From positions 7,501-71,500 of the forward strand of contig CAJQUW010014767.1 of assembly GCA_907163375.1 (NCBI GenBank): a DNA stretch of 64,000 nucleotides, written 5' to 3'. The notes beneath the pieces are model-generated. The model did no database searches, had not been told where the DNA came from, and saw only the letters and a program-made list of their open reading frames with translations. This stretch comes from Prostheceraeus crozeri. Lineage: Eukaryota > Platyhelminthes > Polycladida > Euryleptidae. Both the position numbers and the translations under genes were made by a program. Below, one piece after another: positions 12,191-23,600 of the stretch; position 1 is the stretch's first letter, and every line of letters starts with the position of its first letter.

Positions 12191-12383
12191 ATATTTTGAA
12201 TACAATCTTCTGGTATATTGAGACTACGTGAAATTCCTAGACTACGTGATATTTTGAGACAACTGAAATTTTCGACCACGCGAAATTTTTCGTCTGCCTA
12301 AATTTTCGACTACGTGATATTTTTCGACTGCCTAAATTTTCGAAATTTGTCACTACCTAAATTTTTGAAAATCTCGCAAGGTG

Positions 12384-12426
12384 TGACATCCGGTGCGAGC
12401 GAAGCGAAGCGATGCGCCGGATGTCA
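12384..12426 (+). repeat. hairpin at the right edge of copy A
   Basis: TGACATCCGGTGCG (12384-12397) is answered by GCGCCGGATGTCA (12414-12426) around a loop of GCGAAGC-like repeats. It resembles the palindromes spread through both Polinton copies and sits just inside the junction with the LINE remnant. Confidence 0.7.
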
Positions 12427-12439
12427 TACCCTATACTAC

Positions 12440-13015
12440 TTATGGTGTCATCCACGGTTTGTCTTTCGAAGACATAACAACAACTTTACAAGGAAACGCA
12501 GATAGACATTCTAAGAAGTACTTGTAGAAATTCTCAGTTTTTTTGTCAACACATGATTCGTTATAGACATCAGAAAAAGTACAATCATTTAGTTTTGAGA
12601 GAAATTTAGACACATTACAATCTCTCGTATCATATAATATCCTCTTGTTTTCACAGGTATATCGAGAGTTTGAAAAGACATTCGAGTGTAAAAATACTTG
12701 ATTATGTGAACCACGACGCTTCAGACTCAGTGGTGGACAAACTTGAGCAGGTGGATACGAGCCGTCAAGGGATTTCCTAACAAGGATGCGATCTAAAATA
12801 CTGTTACCGCGAGTAGGCTCAACAACTTTATCAATTAAATCAAAAGAACTTTGCAAAAGACATGTATCAAAATTGTTCAAATCACCCGCAATAATGATAT
12901 TTATGTCCGGCACATCATTTGTGACAGACTTAATGTGATCACATAAAGCGTCCGAGATGCTATTCCTGTCAGAAACAGATAATTGTGGAGGAATGTACAA
13001 AGCAACTAACATCAT
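12440..13015 (-). pseudogene. LINE endonuclease-domain fragment
   Basis: 191 residues of an exonuclease-endonuclease-phosphatase domain of a non-LTR retrotransposon: IIAGDLNNFD (metal-binding D and N), SFDLIDKVVEPTRG, ILDRILV, then the linker SSKDKPWMTP that normally leads to the reverse transcriptase. The frame ends abruptly at the boundary with copy A, so the reverse-transcriptase half is missing on this side. LINEs are usually truncated at the 5' end, so loss of the 3' part suggests that the Polinton arm landed inside the LINE and that the rest lay in what is now the G/T tract. Confidence 0.75.
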
Positions 13016-16000
13016 CTAGTCTTCATCATTGATGTCGACTTTTTCATGAGGACTTCCATTATAAAACGGATCATGAAATTCCCTTGATAATCAACTTAAT
13101 TTCCACTTAGTTAGGATGCTTATTAGCAAATATTCATTCCTTTTGATATCCAACTTGTTTCATACTATTTATTCAGGAGAGTCATCCCGGGAGTATATAA
13201 ATATGAAAATTTTGACTTTTTTCAAAAGTGCTCAAATAATTGTTTGGACCACGGGAACGTAATATCCACAAAAAACTGAATCTTTTGATGTAAAAATTTT
13301 CACTGTATACAGGTACTTGTTTGAGTAGACACTCTACCTATATATATCCCTACTATATGGCCTATACCCTCGTGATAAACCTTCGGTAGAACACTCGTGA
13401 CTCTTTGTACAAACAACGTTCAGTGCCCCTTAATTTCTCATGGGTCCGGATTTTAACGTAGTCCCCCCCCAAATAGCCAGGCCTACAAATTAAGCTTTAT
13501 GATATTCGCTGCCGATGGCTTCCACGCCCCACCCCTGAGCAAGCTTTTAGGGAGACGCATGCATGTATTTATTTCAGTGCGCTTGATCAACCCTTGTTCA
13601 CGATATTACTTCAGGACAATTGACACTTCTTCTCTGTTCTTCTTGCTAACCATGAGCCAGCATGAACATTAGTTTCGATGGAAAATCGAGTTCCTTTCAC
13701 TTGAATAACATTAACAGCATAATTTCAACTTTTTTGCGTCATTGAAGCAATACATCTGATCGACGAGATGGACTTCAGAGTTTGAGGAGCATATCATCTC
13801 GATAAATCATTGACCAAATCAGAACAGAAATAAGTTACTTAGAGTGAGAAAAGTTAGTTTGATACGATGAAAGTTTAAAGTGTCGAACCAATTTTCTTAT
13901 GCTCTCGTGATTATACGCATCACAGGGTTGGAACCGGCCGTCCGGTTCCGGGCCATGAATTTTGAAGACCGGCCGTTTGGTTAATTTTGTTAGACCTATA
14001 TGTTGACCATTAGCGACGCATTCACTCTATAGAAGAAATCGTTAAGTCAATCAAAAGAAAAACAGCATTAAAGGAGCATGAATAATAAATTTAGCATATT
14101 TGAAGAGTACCTACCTGTACGTGTGCTACGTAACATAAGTATTGCACTGTTGCTTTTTATACAGTCAAAAATATTCCTAACTTATGCATGTTCTTAAACA
14201 TATATACTTTATTTCAAATAAAAAATTCTGAAGCCTATGTTATTTGAATTTTAAAGCAGCAAAGCAAAAATCAAGCTTCTCTTTCTTTTAATTAAGGTCC
14301 ACCTTGTTTCTATCGACCTTTGAAAGCGCAGGACGCACATGTCTCTGATGATTCTACTCATTTTTAGCGCTGGTGAAATCGACCTCAAAAGAAAGAGCAG
14401 CTCGAGCTTTGCTATGGTGCTATGATCTCTCGTCATTTGGTCAACTGCGTGATTTTTTAAAGCAAAGTGCCGATGTAACATTGCAGATGAATTGTAGACA
14501 AAACAACTGTTTCATGGTTAAAATATAATCCGCGACGCCTTTCGTCAAGCGGTACGTCGTATTTACAGATAAATCATGAATAAACGTTTATATACCAAAT
14601 GAAATAAAAGAAAGTGAGTTAAAGTCAAAGGTCAGAAGCTAGAAGTCAGATCCACGGTAGCGTGAGCGTTATCACTGTTTGGTTTTTCTACACACAATTT
14701 TGGTCTTGTGACGTTGATGATTTTCGCTTCTAGGAATGGCACATTTATTTTACACAATTATGTATAATAGGCCTATGGCTAAATTTTGCCTCGAGACTGC
14801 CTTCACCTAAGAGCTTATAGGGCCTACGTGTATAGCTAACATATGTGTGAACTACAAACACACTTGGTATTAATTAAGCCTATATTGGATAATGCGGTGT
14901 TAATAAACAGTTCGCCACACGAGCTCACACGTATAAGGAGCACGTCAATGACTAATCAAAATAGGCCCATCCCCCTCCAAGTGAATCGCTGCCTTAAACA
15001 TTGCTTTAATTTCTTATTGATTAAAAACCGCATTGAATAAACCGCCCGTAGTAGGCTACTACTTTAGGTCTATACATAGGAGAACATGGTCAAATTCCTA
15101 TATACCTCAAAATCTTAAGTTCATTAGGCCAAGTCCATATATTTTTTGTAGGTATAAATCAAATTATATTTTTCTATCCATGAAATCTGAAAGTTGTTTC
15201 TAAACTAAAATTTTACGCAAAATCCCAATTTCGAATTTTAAAAATAATCTATCGAGCTCATCAGAAGATATTTGCAATTTACTGATCGGAATCGATCTAA
15301 TTAATAAAGCTCTGGGGTAAATACGATCCATCGATGAATCCGACTACCTTTCAAATTCTATCCCACAAGAAAGAATTTCGTCTTTATGCCCCGAATTAAA
15401 AACTGGATTTTGAACTCACATACCGATATATCCTATATATATAATGAACACCGATATATAATCCAGATATATAATGCACCTCAAAATTACTCTCAAAAGA
15501 AAATTTCTGCGGAAAAATGTGATTAGACCTAAACAAAAACAAACAATGAGATATCATTTATCACAAAACTTGTCATTCAAACTACGTAGAATTACATTGT
15601 ATTTATTGCGTTCGTCTTCAAAGTCGGTGACTCGTTGTGCTTCCTCATCCAGCACCAATGTACCAATCAGTACTTCGTCAAAAACGTTTTGCTTTTTCAC
15701 CAGATCCTGAACGCGTTGTCTATATCTTAGATAAACAAGAACCTGTGATAGCCACTATTACAGCTCTCAATGCTCGAATTTGAGAGAGGCAAGGTCAGAC
15801 TGAAGACACAGCAAAATGACCTGCTCAGTACAACCCGAAAAGATGTGTAACGTAGCCTACTGACTTATGTCAACGATTACATGTATATTTTGTTGGGAGA
15901 GGGCTTATTGGGATCTATTGGGATTTATTGGGATTGGGGTGGATTTTTGATAGCCCAATCACAACCCAATCCCAATAGCTATTGGGATCCCAATCCCAAC

Positions 16001-16449
16001 GGCAAGCCTATGTTGACAAAGACAATGTTCACTTGTACATCACAAAAGCACAAAGACTAAGTGCTACTCAATATTTTCGTAGAAGTCATGTCTCTCGAAC
16101 ACAGTCCGTGGGTGATTTAATTTTTTGACTACCTTTTCAACTCGTCAAAATATTTTATCAACACGCTTGAAGTTTATTAGTACACGAGAGTTCTCTTCCA
16201 CAATATTTGATGATTTTCGAAACATCAGATAGATCTAATTAGTGCCTTCATAGATAAGTAAAGTTTCCCATCATCATTGAAGTATTAGTATTGTATTGTA
16301 TTCACGACATGTGACATGCATGTGACTAATCTAAATACAGTAAATTCAAACGAACAAACTAGAAAACATGGAGTAAAAAAAGGAAACTAAGATAGAGACG
16401 ACGCGTTTCTTTTTTTTTTAAATTGATTTAATCAACGACTTTTTTATTG
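13016..16449. other. gene-free interval between the Polinton copies
   Basis: No supported gene on either strand. Contains a CAGGGTTGGAACCGG motif at about 13924-13938 that resembles hAT ends but has no partner, and a hAT-like solo end at 15895-16014. The frequent 'taggcctat'-like words are ordinary background here and elsewhere in the window. Confidence 0.6.
15895..16014 (-). repeat. hAT-like solo terminal region
   Basis: Repeated 'attgggat' words end in cccaacggcaagccta. Read on the minus strand this begins TAGGCTTGCCGTTGGGAT, close to the terminus of the hAT element at 34941 (CAGGCTTGCCGTGGGAA). It is probably a short non-autonomous relative or an orphan end of the same superfamily. Confidence 0.5.
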
Positions 16450-16455
16450 ACTGCG
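16450..16455 (+). repeat. 6-bp target duplication, left (actgcg)
   Basis: The six bases before the left AG end of the Polinton are identical to the six bases after its right CT end (34112-34117). Six-bp duplications are the known integration signature of Polinton integrases. Confidence 0.9.
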
Positions 16456-17047
16456 AGTAATGGGCAAAAGACCGTTCCAGGCCACCATAAAATTCAAAAA
16501 AATAGTATCTTTAAAAACGACATAAATTCATGAATTTGAACCCTTTTTCAGGTTTTTAAGACCTAAATACATGAATTTAGTCCATTCAAAAAGTACCATT
16601 TTTGAAAAAATGGTACTTTTTAAAAACGACATAAATTCATGAATTTGAACCCTTTTTCAGGTTATGAAGACCTAAATTCACAAATTTGGGCGTTTTTAAA
16701 AATACCCAATTTTCAAATTTTTCAAAATCTCAAATTTGAGAATTACAATTTTTACCTTGAAAATCATGACCGTTCTAGGACACTAAAAAATTATAAAAGT
16801 TGAGAATTTCAAAATTTGAGAATTACAATTTTCACCCTCGCTTAAATCATGACCGTTCCAGGACACTGAAAAATCATAAAAGTTAAGAATCTCAAAATTT
16901 GAGAATTTCAAATTCATGAATTTTATCCATCTTTCAGGTTTTTAAAATATATCATGTGACTAAAAATATTTCTTTAAAAATGGAAGAAACAAAAGTGGAA
17001 GGAACTTCAGAAATGGATGAAACTGCAAGAATATATCCTTCATTATC
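16456..17047 (+). repeat. left terminal inverted repeat of copy B
   Basis: Matches the reverse complement of 33504-34111 with few differences (one inserted ~18-bp coding unit in the right repeat). Contains three copies of ACCGTTCCAGG-like words, repeated 'ttcatgaattt' palindromes and a 16-bp-stem palindrome at 16588-16621. The inner end includes the start codon and the first ~22 codons of the membrane-protein gene. Confidence 0.92.
16588..16621 (+). repeat. perfect palindrome inside the terminal repeat
   Basis: Arms aaaaagtaccattttt (16588-16603) and its complement (16606-16621) are separated by only GA. The same structure is present in the right repeat near 33946-33979. A candidate binding site for replication or integration proteins. 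Confidence 0.8.
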
Positions 17048-17708
17048 ATATGAACGTAGTTCTACTTTAATGGACATTGAAAAGATTAACATTGAAAAAA
17101 TGAATAAAGAAAAACACAAAGATAGAGTTAGGTATATGAAAGATAAGGAATCTCAATTATTATTAAGATTAGAGCATTATAAAAAATTAAGAAAGAGATG
17201 GACTAAAGTTAAGAATGTAACACAAGGAATTGGCATATTCTTAACAATAAGTTTAGGTGCTTTGACAATTGTTATATCTTCAGGTGTTTTAGTAATTCCA
17301 GTAGTTGCTACAGCTTTAACAGGTACGGGTGTTTTTGCAACTTCACTTGTTACAATGTTAGATAAATCTTTAATAACTAAGAAACGAAAATCATTAAAAA
17401 CTAAGCATTTACATATTAAAGAAGTCTATGATAAACTACATTACTACTTTCAAAGAGTATGTGATGATAATGTTATTACGTTAGATGAGATTGAAAAATT
17501 TGATCAAATAGCTAATGAAGTAAATCAAATATCATTTCAATCACAGACAGAAAAAGTTGATGATAAAAATAAAAAGGATGGCAAAATTTCTAGTGATGCT
17601 AAAATTTCTAATGAAGAAAATGACAAATTTTTTTTAGAAGAGCTAAAAACTTTAAGCGAAAATTTAAGCAAAACTTTATTAAACAAAACTTTATTAAACA
17701 AAACTTAA
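16980..17708 (+). CDS. membrane protein starting in the terminal repeat
   Basis: I chose the start at 16980 because it has the AAAAATG context of the other genes of the element; an in-frame ATG 24 bases upstream gives 250 residues. The 242-residue product has an acidic Thr/Glu-rich N-terminus, a basic helical segment (about residues 43-80), a long hydrophobic region (about 83-126) long enough for two membrane passes, and a charged coiled-coil-like C-terminal half ending in a short LNKT repeat. No family was recognised. Position and topology suggest a virion or host-membrane protein. The gene's first codons are duplicated, reversed, in the right terminal repeat. Confidence 0.75.
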   Translation: MEETKVEGTSEMDETARIYPSLSYERSSTLMDIEKINIEKMNKEKHKDRVRYMKDKESQLLLRLEHYKKLRKRWTKVKNVTQGIGIFLTISLGALTIVISSGVLVIPVVATALTGTGVFATSLVTMLDKSLITKKRKSLKTKHLHIKEVYDKLHYYFQRVCDDNVITLDEIEKFDQIANEVNQISFQSQTEKVDDKNKKDGKISSDAKISNEENDKFFLEELKTLSENLSKTLLNKTLLNKT

Positions 17709-17844
17709 AACGAGAAAACTTAAAACGAGAAAACTTTAAACGAAAAGATGTCAAACAACAAAGCAATAAAAAAATAATTTGTTCAGTAAAATGTTTTTGC
17801 TGTATTCCAATGTTACCACAAAATTCAAATATTATATTTTAAAA

Positions 17845-18679
17845 ATGGATAAAATTAGAGCTGATAATTTTAAAAGAATAAAACAATTAGAAGAGTTAAT
17901 AAAACAAAGAAATATTTTGAAAGAAAATCATCTTCAGCATAGAATGATAAAAGCTGGTATTCAATCTGATATGTTTGAAAAAATGCAGCAAACCGAGCAA
18001 ATAAAAACTGATTTTGAAAAAACTATGAAACCATTTAAAACTCTTGAAAAAGAACTTACAAATAATGATAAACAAATTGATATAACAGATCCAGAGCACA
18101 AAACTATATTAGATGACTATGGATTACTAGAATCAAACATTAATAAGAAATTACCAAAATCTATTTACCAAAAATTACCAACATTCTATTTCATTTATAG
18201 ATGGAAAAACAATACCTAGATTTTATCTCGGACAAAAAGAAATATTTCCACAACCTTTTCGAGGTTTAATTTTTTCACCAGATAAATCTCCTTTTAATTT
18301 AGATAGAAATTTTGTTAATCTTTTAAGAAGAGCAGATTTAAATAATTATGCTGTAGAAGATCTCATAAAATATAAAGCTATGTTAGACAGAGTTGGTGCA
18401 GTAAAATCTCTTAGACGGTATAAACAATTAGAAAATTTATTATCAACGGGAGTTAAAGTAGGAAAAGGTTTATCTGAAAAACAGAAAACTGAAACAACTG
18501 TATTTTTACCAGATGATCCACAAGAATTACTAAATAGATTAAATATTTTAATATCTGCAATAAAAGAAGGACATAATTCTAGTTTCAATGAAATTCATGC
18601 TATATTGAAAAGACTGTTAGAAAAGAAGATTCTAAATGAAGAGGATTATAAAAATGTAGCTGAAATATGTTGTTTCTAA
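17845..18679 (+). pseudogene. helical structural protein of unknown function
   Basis: Lies between the membrane protein and the penton-like gene. The start at 17845 has the family AAAAATG context. The product is rich in charged helices at its N-terminus (RIKQLEELIKQRNILKENH) and later contains an aromatic/Pro-rich stretch and a helical C-terminal part with FLPDDPQELLNRLN. Interrupted about once in this copy. Position suggests a virion component, but there is no recognised homology. Confidence 0.6.
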
Positions 18680-18758
18680 TTTTTATCTATGATTTTTATC
18701 TATGATTTTTATCTACGATTTTTATCTATAATATTTATTTAATTTTTTTAGTTTAAAA
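18680..18758 (+). promoter_or_regulatory. tandem 'tttttatctatga' repeats before the minor capsid gene
   Basis: About four tandem units of a 13-14-bp AT-rich word fill the gap and run into the TTTAAAAATG start of the next gene. Comparable AT-rich repeats precede other genes of the element (26767-26886, 29880-30090). Probably promoter or spacer sequence. Confidence 0.45.
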
Positions 18759-19547
18759 ATGTGTTCAGCAGATTTAGACAAAATTAATAATCATTTAGAA
18801 AAATTGACAGAGATTTTGGGTTCATCAAAATTTAGTACGACGTTAAAAATTATAACAACTACTTCATCACACACTTGTAATTTAGAACCCATTCTACATT
18901 TAGAACAAAATAAAAATTATCAAATTGCATTGACTAGTTTCTCTACATTTAACACTATACAAAACGTTATCAAAGATGCGAATGATCAATTTAGATATTC
19001 TACTGATAAAGGTAAAACATGGAAAATACTAACTTTTCTTCCTGGTTCTTACGAAGTTGAAACAATATCAAATGAAATTAAGAGACATTTAGGTATATCA
19101 TTTAAAGATAAGAAACAATTACATTTTGCAGTTGAACCGGCAGTTAATAAATTTTCTCTTACTTTAGACGAAAATCATCAAGTTGATTTTAATCATGATA
19201 GATCATTGTCAAAGCTATTAGGATTTAATAAACAAACCTATAGTCAAGGTTATCATTTAGGTGAGAAGATTCCAAAAATAACTGAAATAAATTCAATTGT
19301 TGTACATTGTGACATTATTGAAGGAGGTTATATAAATGGTAAATTATCAAATTTAATATTCAGTTTTCCAGCTTTTACTGTACCCATTGGTTATAGACTA
19401 AAAGTAATTCCACAAACATTAATATATTTCCCTATTACAAGAAAAACTATTAACAACATTGGCATTAGAATCACTGATGAGAAAGGACAAGAAATAAATT
19501 TTGGAGGTGAAGAGATTATGATAGATCTTTTGGTTCGGGAGGTATAA
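18759..19547 (+). CDS. penton-like minor capsid protein
   Basis: 262 residues. N-terminal helix, then a beta-rich body with aromatic/Gly turns (PILHLEQNKNYQIALTSFST, YRLKVIPQTLIYFPITRKT) of the single-jelly-roll type expected for a Polinton penton-like minor capsid. The stretch HDRSLSKLLGFNKQTYSQG resembles the conserved 'lgf..' region of such proteins. It sits immediately upstream of the packaging ATPase. The stop codon lies inside the first of four palindromic 21-bp repeats. The assignment rests on fold-like features, length and position, not on a diagnostic motif. Confidence 0.7.
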   Translation: MCSADLDKINNHLEKLTEILGSSKFSTTLKIITTTSSHTCNLEPILHLEQNKNYQIALTSFSTFNTIQNVIKDANDQFRYSTDKGKTWKILTFLPGSYEVETISNEIKRHLGISFKDKKQLHFAVEPAVNKFSLTLDENHQVDFNHDRSLSKLLGFNKQTYSQGYHLGEKIPKITEINSIVVHCDIIEGGYINGKLSNLIFSFPAFTVPIGYRLKVIPQTLIYFPITRKTINNIGIRITDEKGQEINFGGEEIMIDLLVREV

Positions 19548-19619
19548 ACTCCCGTTCGGGAGGTATAAACTCCCGTTCGAGAGGTATAAACTCCCGTTCG
19601 AGAGGTATAAACTCCTACG
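19534..19619 (+). repeat. four 21-bp palindromic repeats ending the minor capsid gene
   Basis: The unit is a GGGAG/CTCCC stem around GTATAAA, repeated four times at 21-bp spacing (starts near 19534, 19555, 19576, 19597); the last two have a G-to-A change on one stem side. The TAA of the first unit is the stop codon of the minor capsid gene. A GCGAAGC word follows at 19619-19625. Could act as a transcript terminator. Confidence 0.85.
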
Positions 19620-19695
19620 CGAAGCTAGAGAAGTTTAATTTTCTTCTTCTTCTTTAAAAACAAAAATAAAATAAAAATAAATTTTTTATTAAAAA

Positions 19696-20463
19696 ATGAG
19701 TGAAGTGCTACCATTAAATAAAGAAAACCTTAAATTTAATCATCATCCAAATTTATCTAATAAAGTTTTGTCAGTTATTTGTGGAAGATCAGGTTGCGGA
19801 AAAACGTATCTATTGTTTAAAATTTTAACGACTCCAAATTTTTTGGATTATAACAATCTTATAATTTATACAACAACGGCAGAACAACCCGTCTATCAAT
19901 TTTTAAAATATGGATTTGAAAATAATCTTAAAAAAACAGCAATTGCTTCATTATTCAAAGAATATGAAAAATCTGAAGATGAAGAAGAAATAAGTTCGTG
20001 GTGTGAAGAAGCAGCAAAAAATAATCAGTTAGTAGAATCTAATAAAAATAACCATATAAAGATACAATTAATAGATGATAGTGGTAATATGCAAGATCCT
20101 AGTAAACTAGATAAAACAATGAAACATTGTGTAATTTTTGATGATTGTGTTAATGATAGAAATCAGTCAGTTCAGAGAAATTATTTCACAAGAGGTAGAC
20201 ATAATAACTGTAGTGTTTTTTATTTAACACAAAGTATGTATTCATTAGACGGAAGTGTTATTAGAAAGAATGCAAATATATTTATACTATTTGAAATAAA
20301 TGCAAGAAACTTAAGTGATTTGTTAAGAGATTTATGTGTAAGAAATAAAGATGAATTTAAACAATCGTGTAATAATGCTTGGTCAAAAGATTATGGCTTC
20401 ATTACAATTAATATTGATAAAAAAATTCATGAAAGAGTTATCGAACAATTGTTCTCTGACTAG
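19696..20463 (+). CDS. A32-type genome-packaging ATPase
   Basis: 255 residues, the usual size for Polinton ATPases of the FtsK/HerA-like A32 family, which pump DNA into the capsid. Walker A GRSGCGKT at residues 30-37, Walker B VIFDD ending at about residue 150, and then the RGRHNNCSVFYLTQS segment typical of the sensor region (about 175-190). Start context ATTAAAAAATG. It lies next to the penton-like gene and converges on the polymerase. The TAG stop is inside a palindrome (AGGCTTCGCCT). Open along its whole length. Confidence 0.92.
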   Translation: MSEVLPLNKENLKFNHHPNLSNKVLSVICGRSGCGKTYLLFKILTTPNFLDYNNLIIYTTTAEQPVYQFLKYGFENNLKKTAIASLFKEYEKSEDEEEISSWCEEAAKNNQLVESNKNNHIKIQLIDDSGNMQDPSKLDKTMKHCVIFDDCVNDRNQSVQRNYFTRGRHNNCSVFYLTQSMYSLDGSVIRKNANIFILFEINARNLSDLLRDLCVRNKDEFKQSCNNAWSKDYGFITINIDKKIHERVIEQLFSD

Positions 20464-20500
20464 GCTTCGCCTCGAGGGGCTTCGCCCCGACTGAAAGTCG
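20462..20500 (+). terminator. triple hairpin between ATPase and polymerase genes
   Basis: Three back-to-back palindromes with 3-nt loops: AGGCTTCGCCT (20462-20472), GGGGCTTCGCCCC (20476-20488) and CGACTGAAAGTCG (20488-20500). The first includes the ATPase stop codon. The position between two converging genes suits a bidirectional transcript end, as palindromes do in some large DNA viruses; that role is inferred. Confidence 0.65.
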
Positions 20501-20606
20501 ATAGAAAATATTTTCGCGGAGTGATAAAAATATACAAATATAGTGTTACAATATTTTTTTTTATTTTATATATATATCAAATTTGTCTATCTTAGAAATT
20601 AGAAAA

Positions 20607-23600
20607 TTAAAAAGGTTCAGTAGTTATTCCATCAGGCAAAATTTTTCTTCTATCATCAAATGGATCTAATGCTAATTTATGTTCTTCTTTTAAATACATG
20701 TTATGTTTTTTTGAATTAAGTCTATAATTACATGCTGTTTTTATTTCATTATTAAATAATACATTTTTATAATCTTGAAATGTTATTTGATTAGCCACTG
20801 ATGCCTTTGAAATTCCTTTTAATGTTTTATGTGTTTTAATATTATTAGTTGTATCATAACAGTAACATTTAGATTTTAAAAATATAGCTTCTGTTATGAA
20901 ATCTTCATTTCCTTCTAATTCATCTTTTACTTTACATAAATCAAAAGGATGAATGATATCTTTTATTTTATTAATTTCTTCATCAAGTGTAGAATTATAC
21001 GGTATTGTTAATTCTAAGAAAACAGAATCGGTATCTGTAAAGTGTAATTTATAGTTTTTGCCATAAGCAGGTGCTAAATAATCATATATAAATCTATACA
21101 TAAATAGTTTAGCTAATTCTAATATAGTGAAACCAATAAAATTAAACTTATCATGTTTTACGCTAATTCGACGTAAATGTACAGCACATAGTTCATCACT
21201 AAATCTAGTAGTTCTTTTATATGTAGGTTTCCTTGTTAAATTTTGAAACCTATCTTTATCATAAACTATTTCAATATTTTGTCTATTACGCACATTTTCT
21301 AAAGTCTTACCATAAAATGCATTATTCATTAATTTGAAGAACACGTTTCCAAAATCATATTTATTTCTTTTAGCTATTTTGCGTTTTTCAATATTGAACT
21401 CTATATAATTTTTTAACCACCTAGATTTTTGATAAAATAGTTTTCGATGTATTTTGGTGAGAATCATTCCATGATCTAAATACCAATCTAGCATTCTTCC
21501 TTCAACAACATACTTTCCTTTATTGCTTTGTGTTAACATAAGTTTTTTTGTTGGTCTGTATTTCTTAGGAATTAAAGATTTTTGATAATCTGAAAAATCT
21601 TCTATATTAGGAATTTTGTTTTCGGGACAGAAAGGAAAATATTTTGTTTTATCTTTTATTTCATCAGGGTATACTAAATCAACTTCATATACATAACCAA
21701 AATTATTTTCACCATCATATGTTCTTTGATAATCAAGAACGGGCGAAGCCCTAGTAGACATCTCTGATGTCGTATGAATATTACACCATGACATTTCACC
21801 TGTTGGTAATTCTTGTATCATGCAAGAAGAATATAAGCTATTAAAATCATAATATAATAAATAGTTTTCTCTCATGAATTCATCAATTGCATTTTCACGT
21901 TCTACTCCTTCTCGTTTCGTTCGAAAAATTTCTAATATTTTTTCTTTTTCTTCTGGAGATAAAGGTTTCATTATTCCATATTCTTGTGGATTTACTTTCT
22001 TATTATAACATTTAACATATCTATTACCTAAAACTGATGAAACTCCACCTCTAATTCCAGATTCAAAAAATAATAATTTATCATATGTATTTTCTTTATA
22101 ATGTTTAAGTTTAACGGACTTTGTCCTAGAGCCATCGGCTTGAACACCAGTATGTTTTAATCCTGCTAGCCATGTTAAACCTGGTGTAGAATAACAATAA
22201 CATGGATCTATTCCGTAATATTCTAAACACATATCACGAAAGTTTTCAAAAAGATCAGCTAGTATTAATACATCTATCTGTAGATATTTCATTGTATAAT
22301 CATACATTGTTTTACAATTTAACTCTCTCCAATTTTTTTCAGCTTCTGCATAGTCTTCGTCAGATAATTTTGATTGTTTTAATGTTGATTTAAATTTATT
22401 TATTGGAGGAAGTTGTTCTTCTTCCATAATTTTATTCACAGAATTAAAATCAGTCTTCGACTGTGAACCACAGGTTTTATCTCCAGTTATATCAGTCTTC
22501 GACTGTGAGCCGCAGGCTATATACTCATACGGAAATATTCCTTTTAAAGGTTTTAAATTATATTTATTTAATATTTTACATTGTTCAGATTTCAAAGTTT
22601 TTCCCATAACATCTAATGAATAAGGAGTAAAAAATCTAAATGCATCTAAAATTCTAATGCAACCTAATTGCATTGAAAAATATTCTTCTTCTGTTTTACA
22701 TAGTACATTTATTTGTTGTTGTTGTAATTTTTCAGATGAAAATAAATCTTTCATTACTAGATGGAAATCATATTTAGAACCATTGTAGAAATATAGAGGA
22801 ACAAAGTTATATTTAAATTTATTAGCATTAAGATTACAAGAATTATGTGCTGCACCTCTATATAATCCATTTAGATGATCATGATCTTTTACCTTGACGG
22901 CAGAGCCGTCGCTTCGCTTGTCAAGATATCTGCCTTTGCCATTTTTATAATTTTTTGTAAATTCTCTTCCACAGTAATAACATTTTGTTTCATTAATAAA
23001 ATTTAATTTTTCTTTTTCTGTTAATGGCATCATTGGAATATTTGTTTCAAGCAATTGTGAAAAGCGTCCTTGTAATTCTTCTACTTTCTTTGTAAACATT
23101 TCTGAACTATCTTCACCATAGTATTGTAAATATTCTGATTTAAATAATTCAGGATAATTTGAATGAATGTACATTCCCCAACATAATGGTTTTTGTTCAA
23201 ATAAATATTTTTCTTTACTTTGTTCAGCTGAACTTTTTCCAGGTGCACTTTTTTCATAATTAAAAACCGAAGGTTCTAGGGCTTGGCCCGTACCATTTTC
23301 AGAATTATAATTTTCAGAATCGGGTGAAGCCCTGGAACTTTCCGTTCGATTTTGTGTCATATTAACATTATATGCTTCAAAATCACAATAAATAGTAAAG
23401 GGTACTTTATTTTTAAAATACCATTTATTATATTCTAAATAATCATCTTTAGGAAAAGTATTTTGAACTGCTTCATTTTGTTGGCAATTCTCCAAATGTC
23501 TATTCATTTCTTCTAAAGTTTTAAAACTTGTCATACATTGAAGACAAGGAAAATTTTTATTATCTGAAGTTTTTGTAAATATAGAAACATCTTTACACAA

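Larger units (their letters stand above)
5806..12440 (+). mobile_element. Polinton/Maverick copy A, decayed and incomplete
   Basis: This is a fossil of the same family as the element at 16456-34111. Gene order matches over the right half: fibre-like coiled-coil gene, pVI-like, major capsid, pX-like, protease, then inverted-repeat-type sequence. The capsid protein is about 90% or more identical by eye to that of copy B. The left half (polymerase, ATPase, penton-like genes) is replaced by the G/T tract, and the phospholipase-integrase gene is missing between the pX-like gene and the protease. It is broken many times (at least eight). It also carries remnants not seen in copy B, so it is a related lineage and not a simple duplicate. 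It is clearly older than copy B. Confidence 0.88.

Noticed and set aside
13924-13990. CAGGGTTGGAACCGG and CCGGCCG motifs as a hAT-type element
   Set aside because: No matching opposite end or target duplication was found within reach, so it is mentioned only as a hint.
14251-15710. Short open frames in the interval between the Polintons
   Set aside because: No recognisable motif, no sensible start context, AT-rich chance frames.
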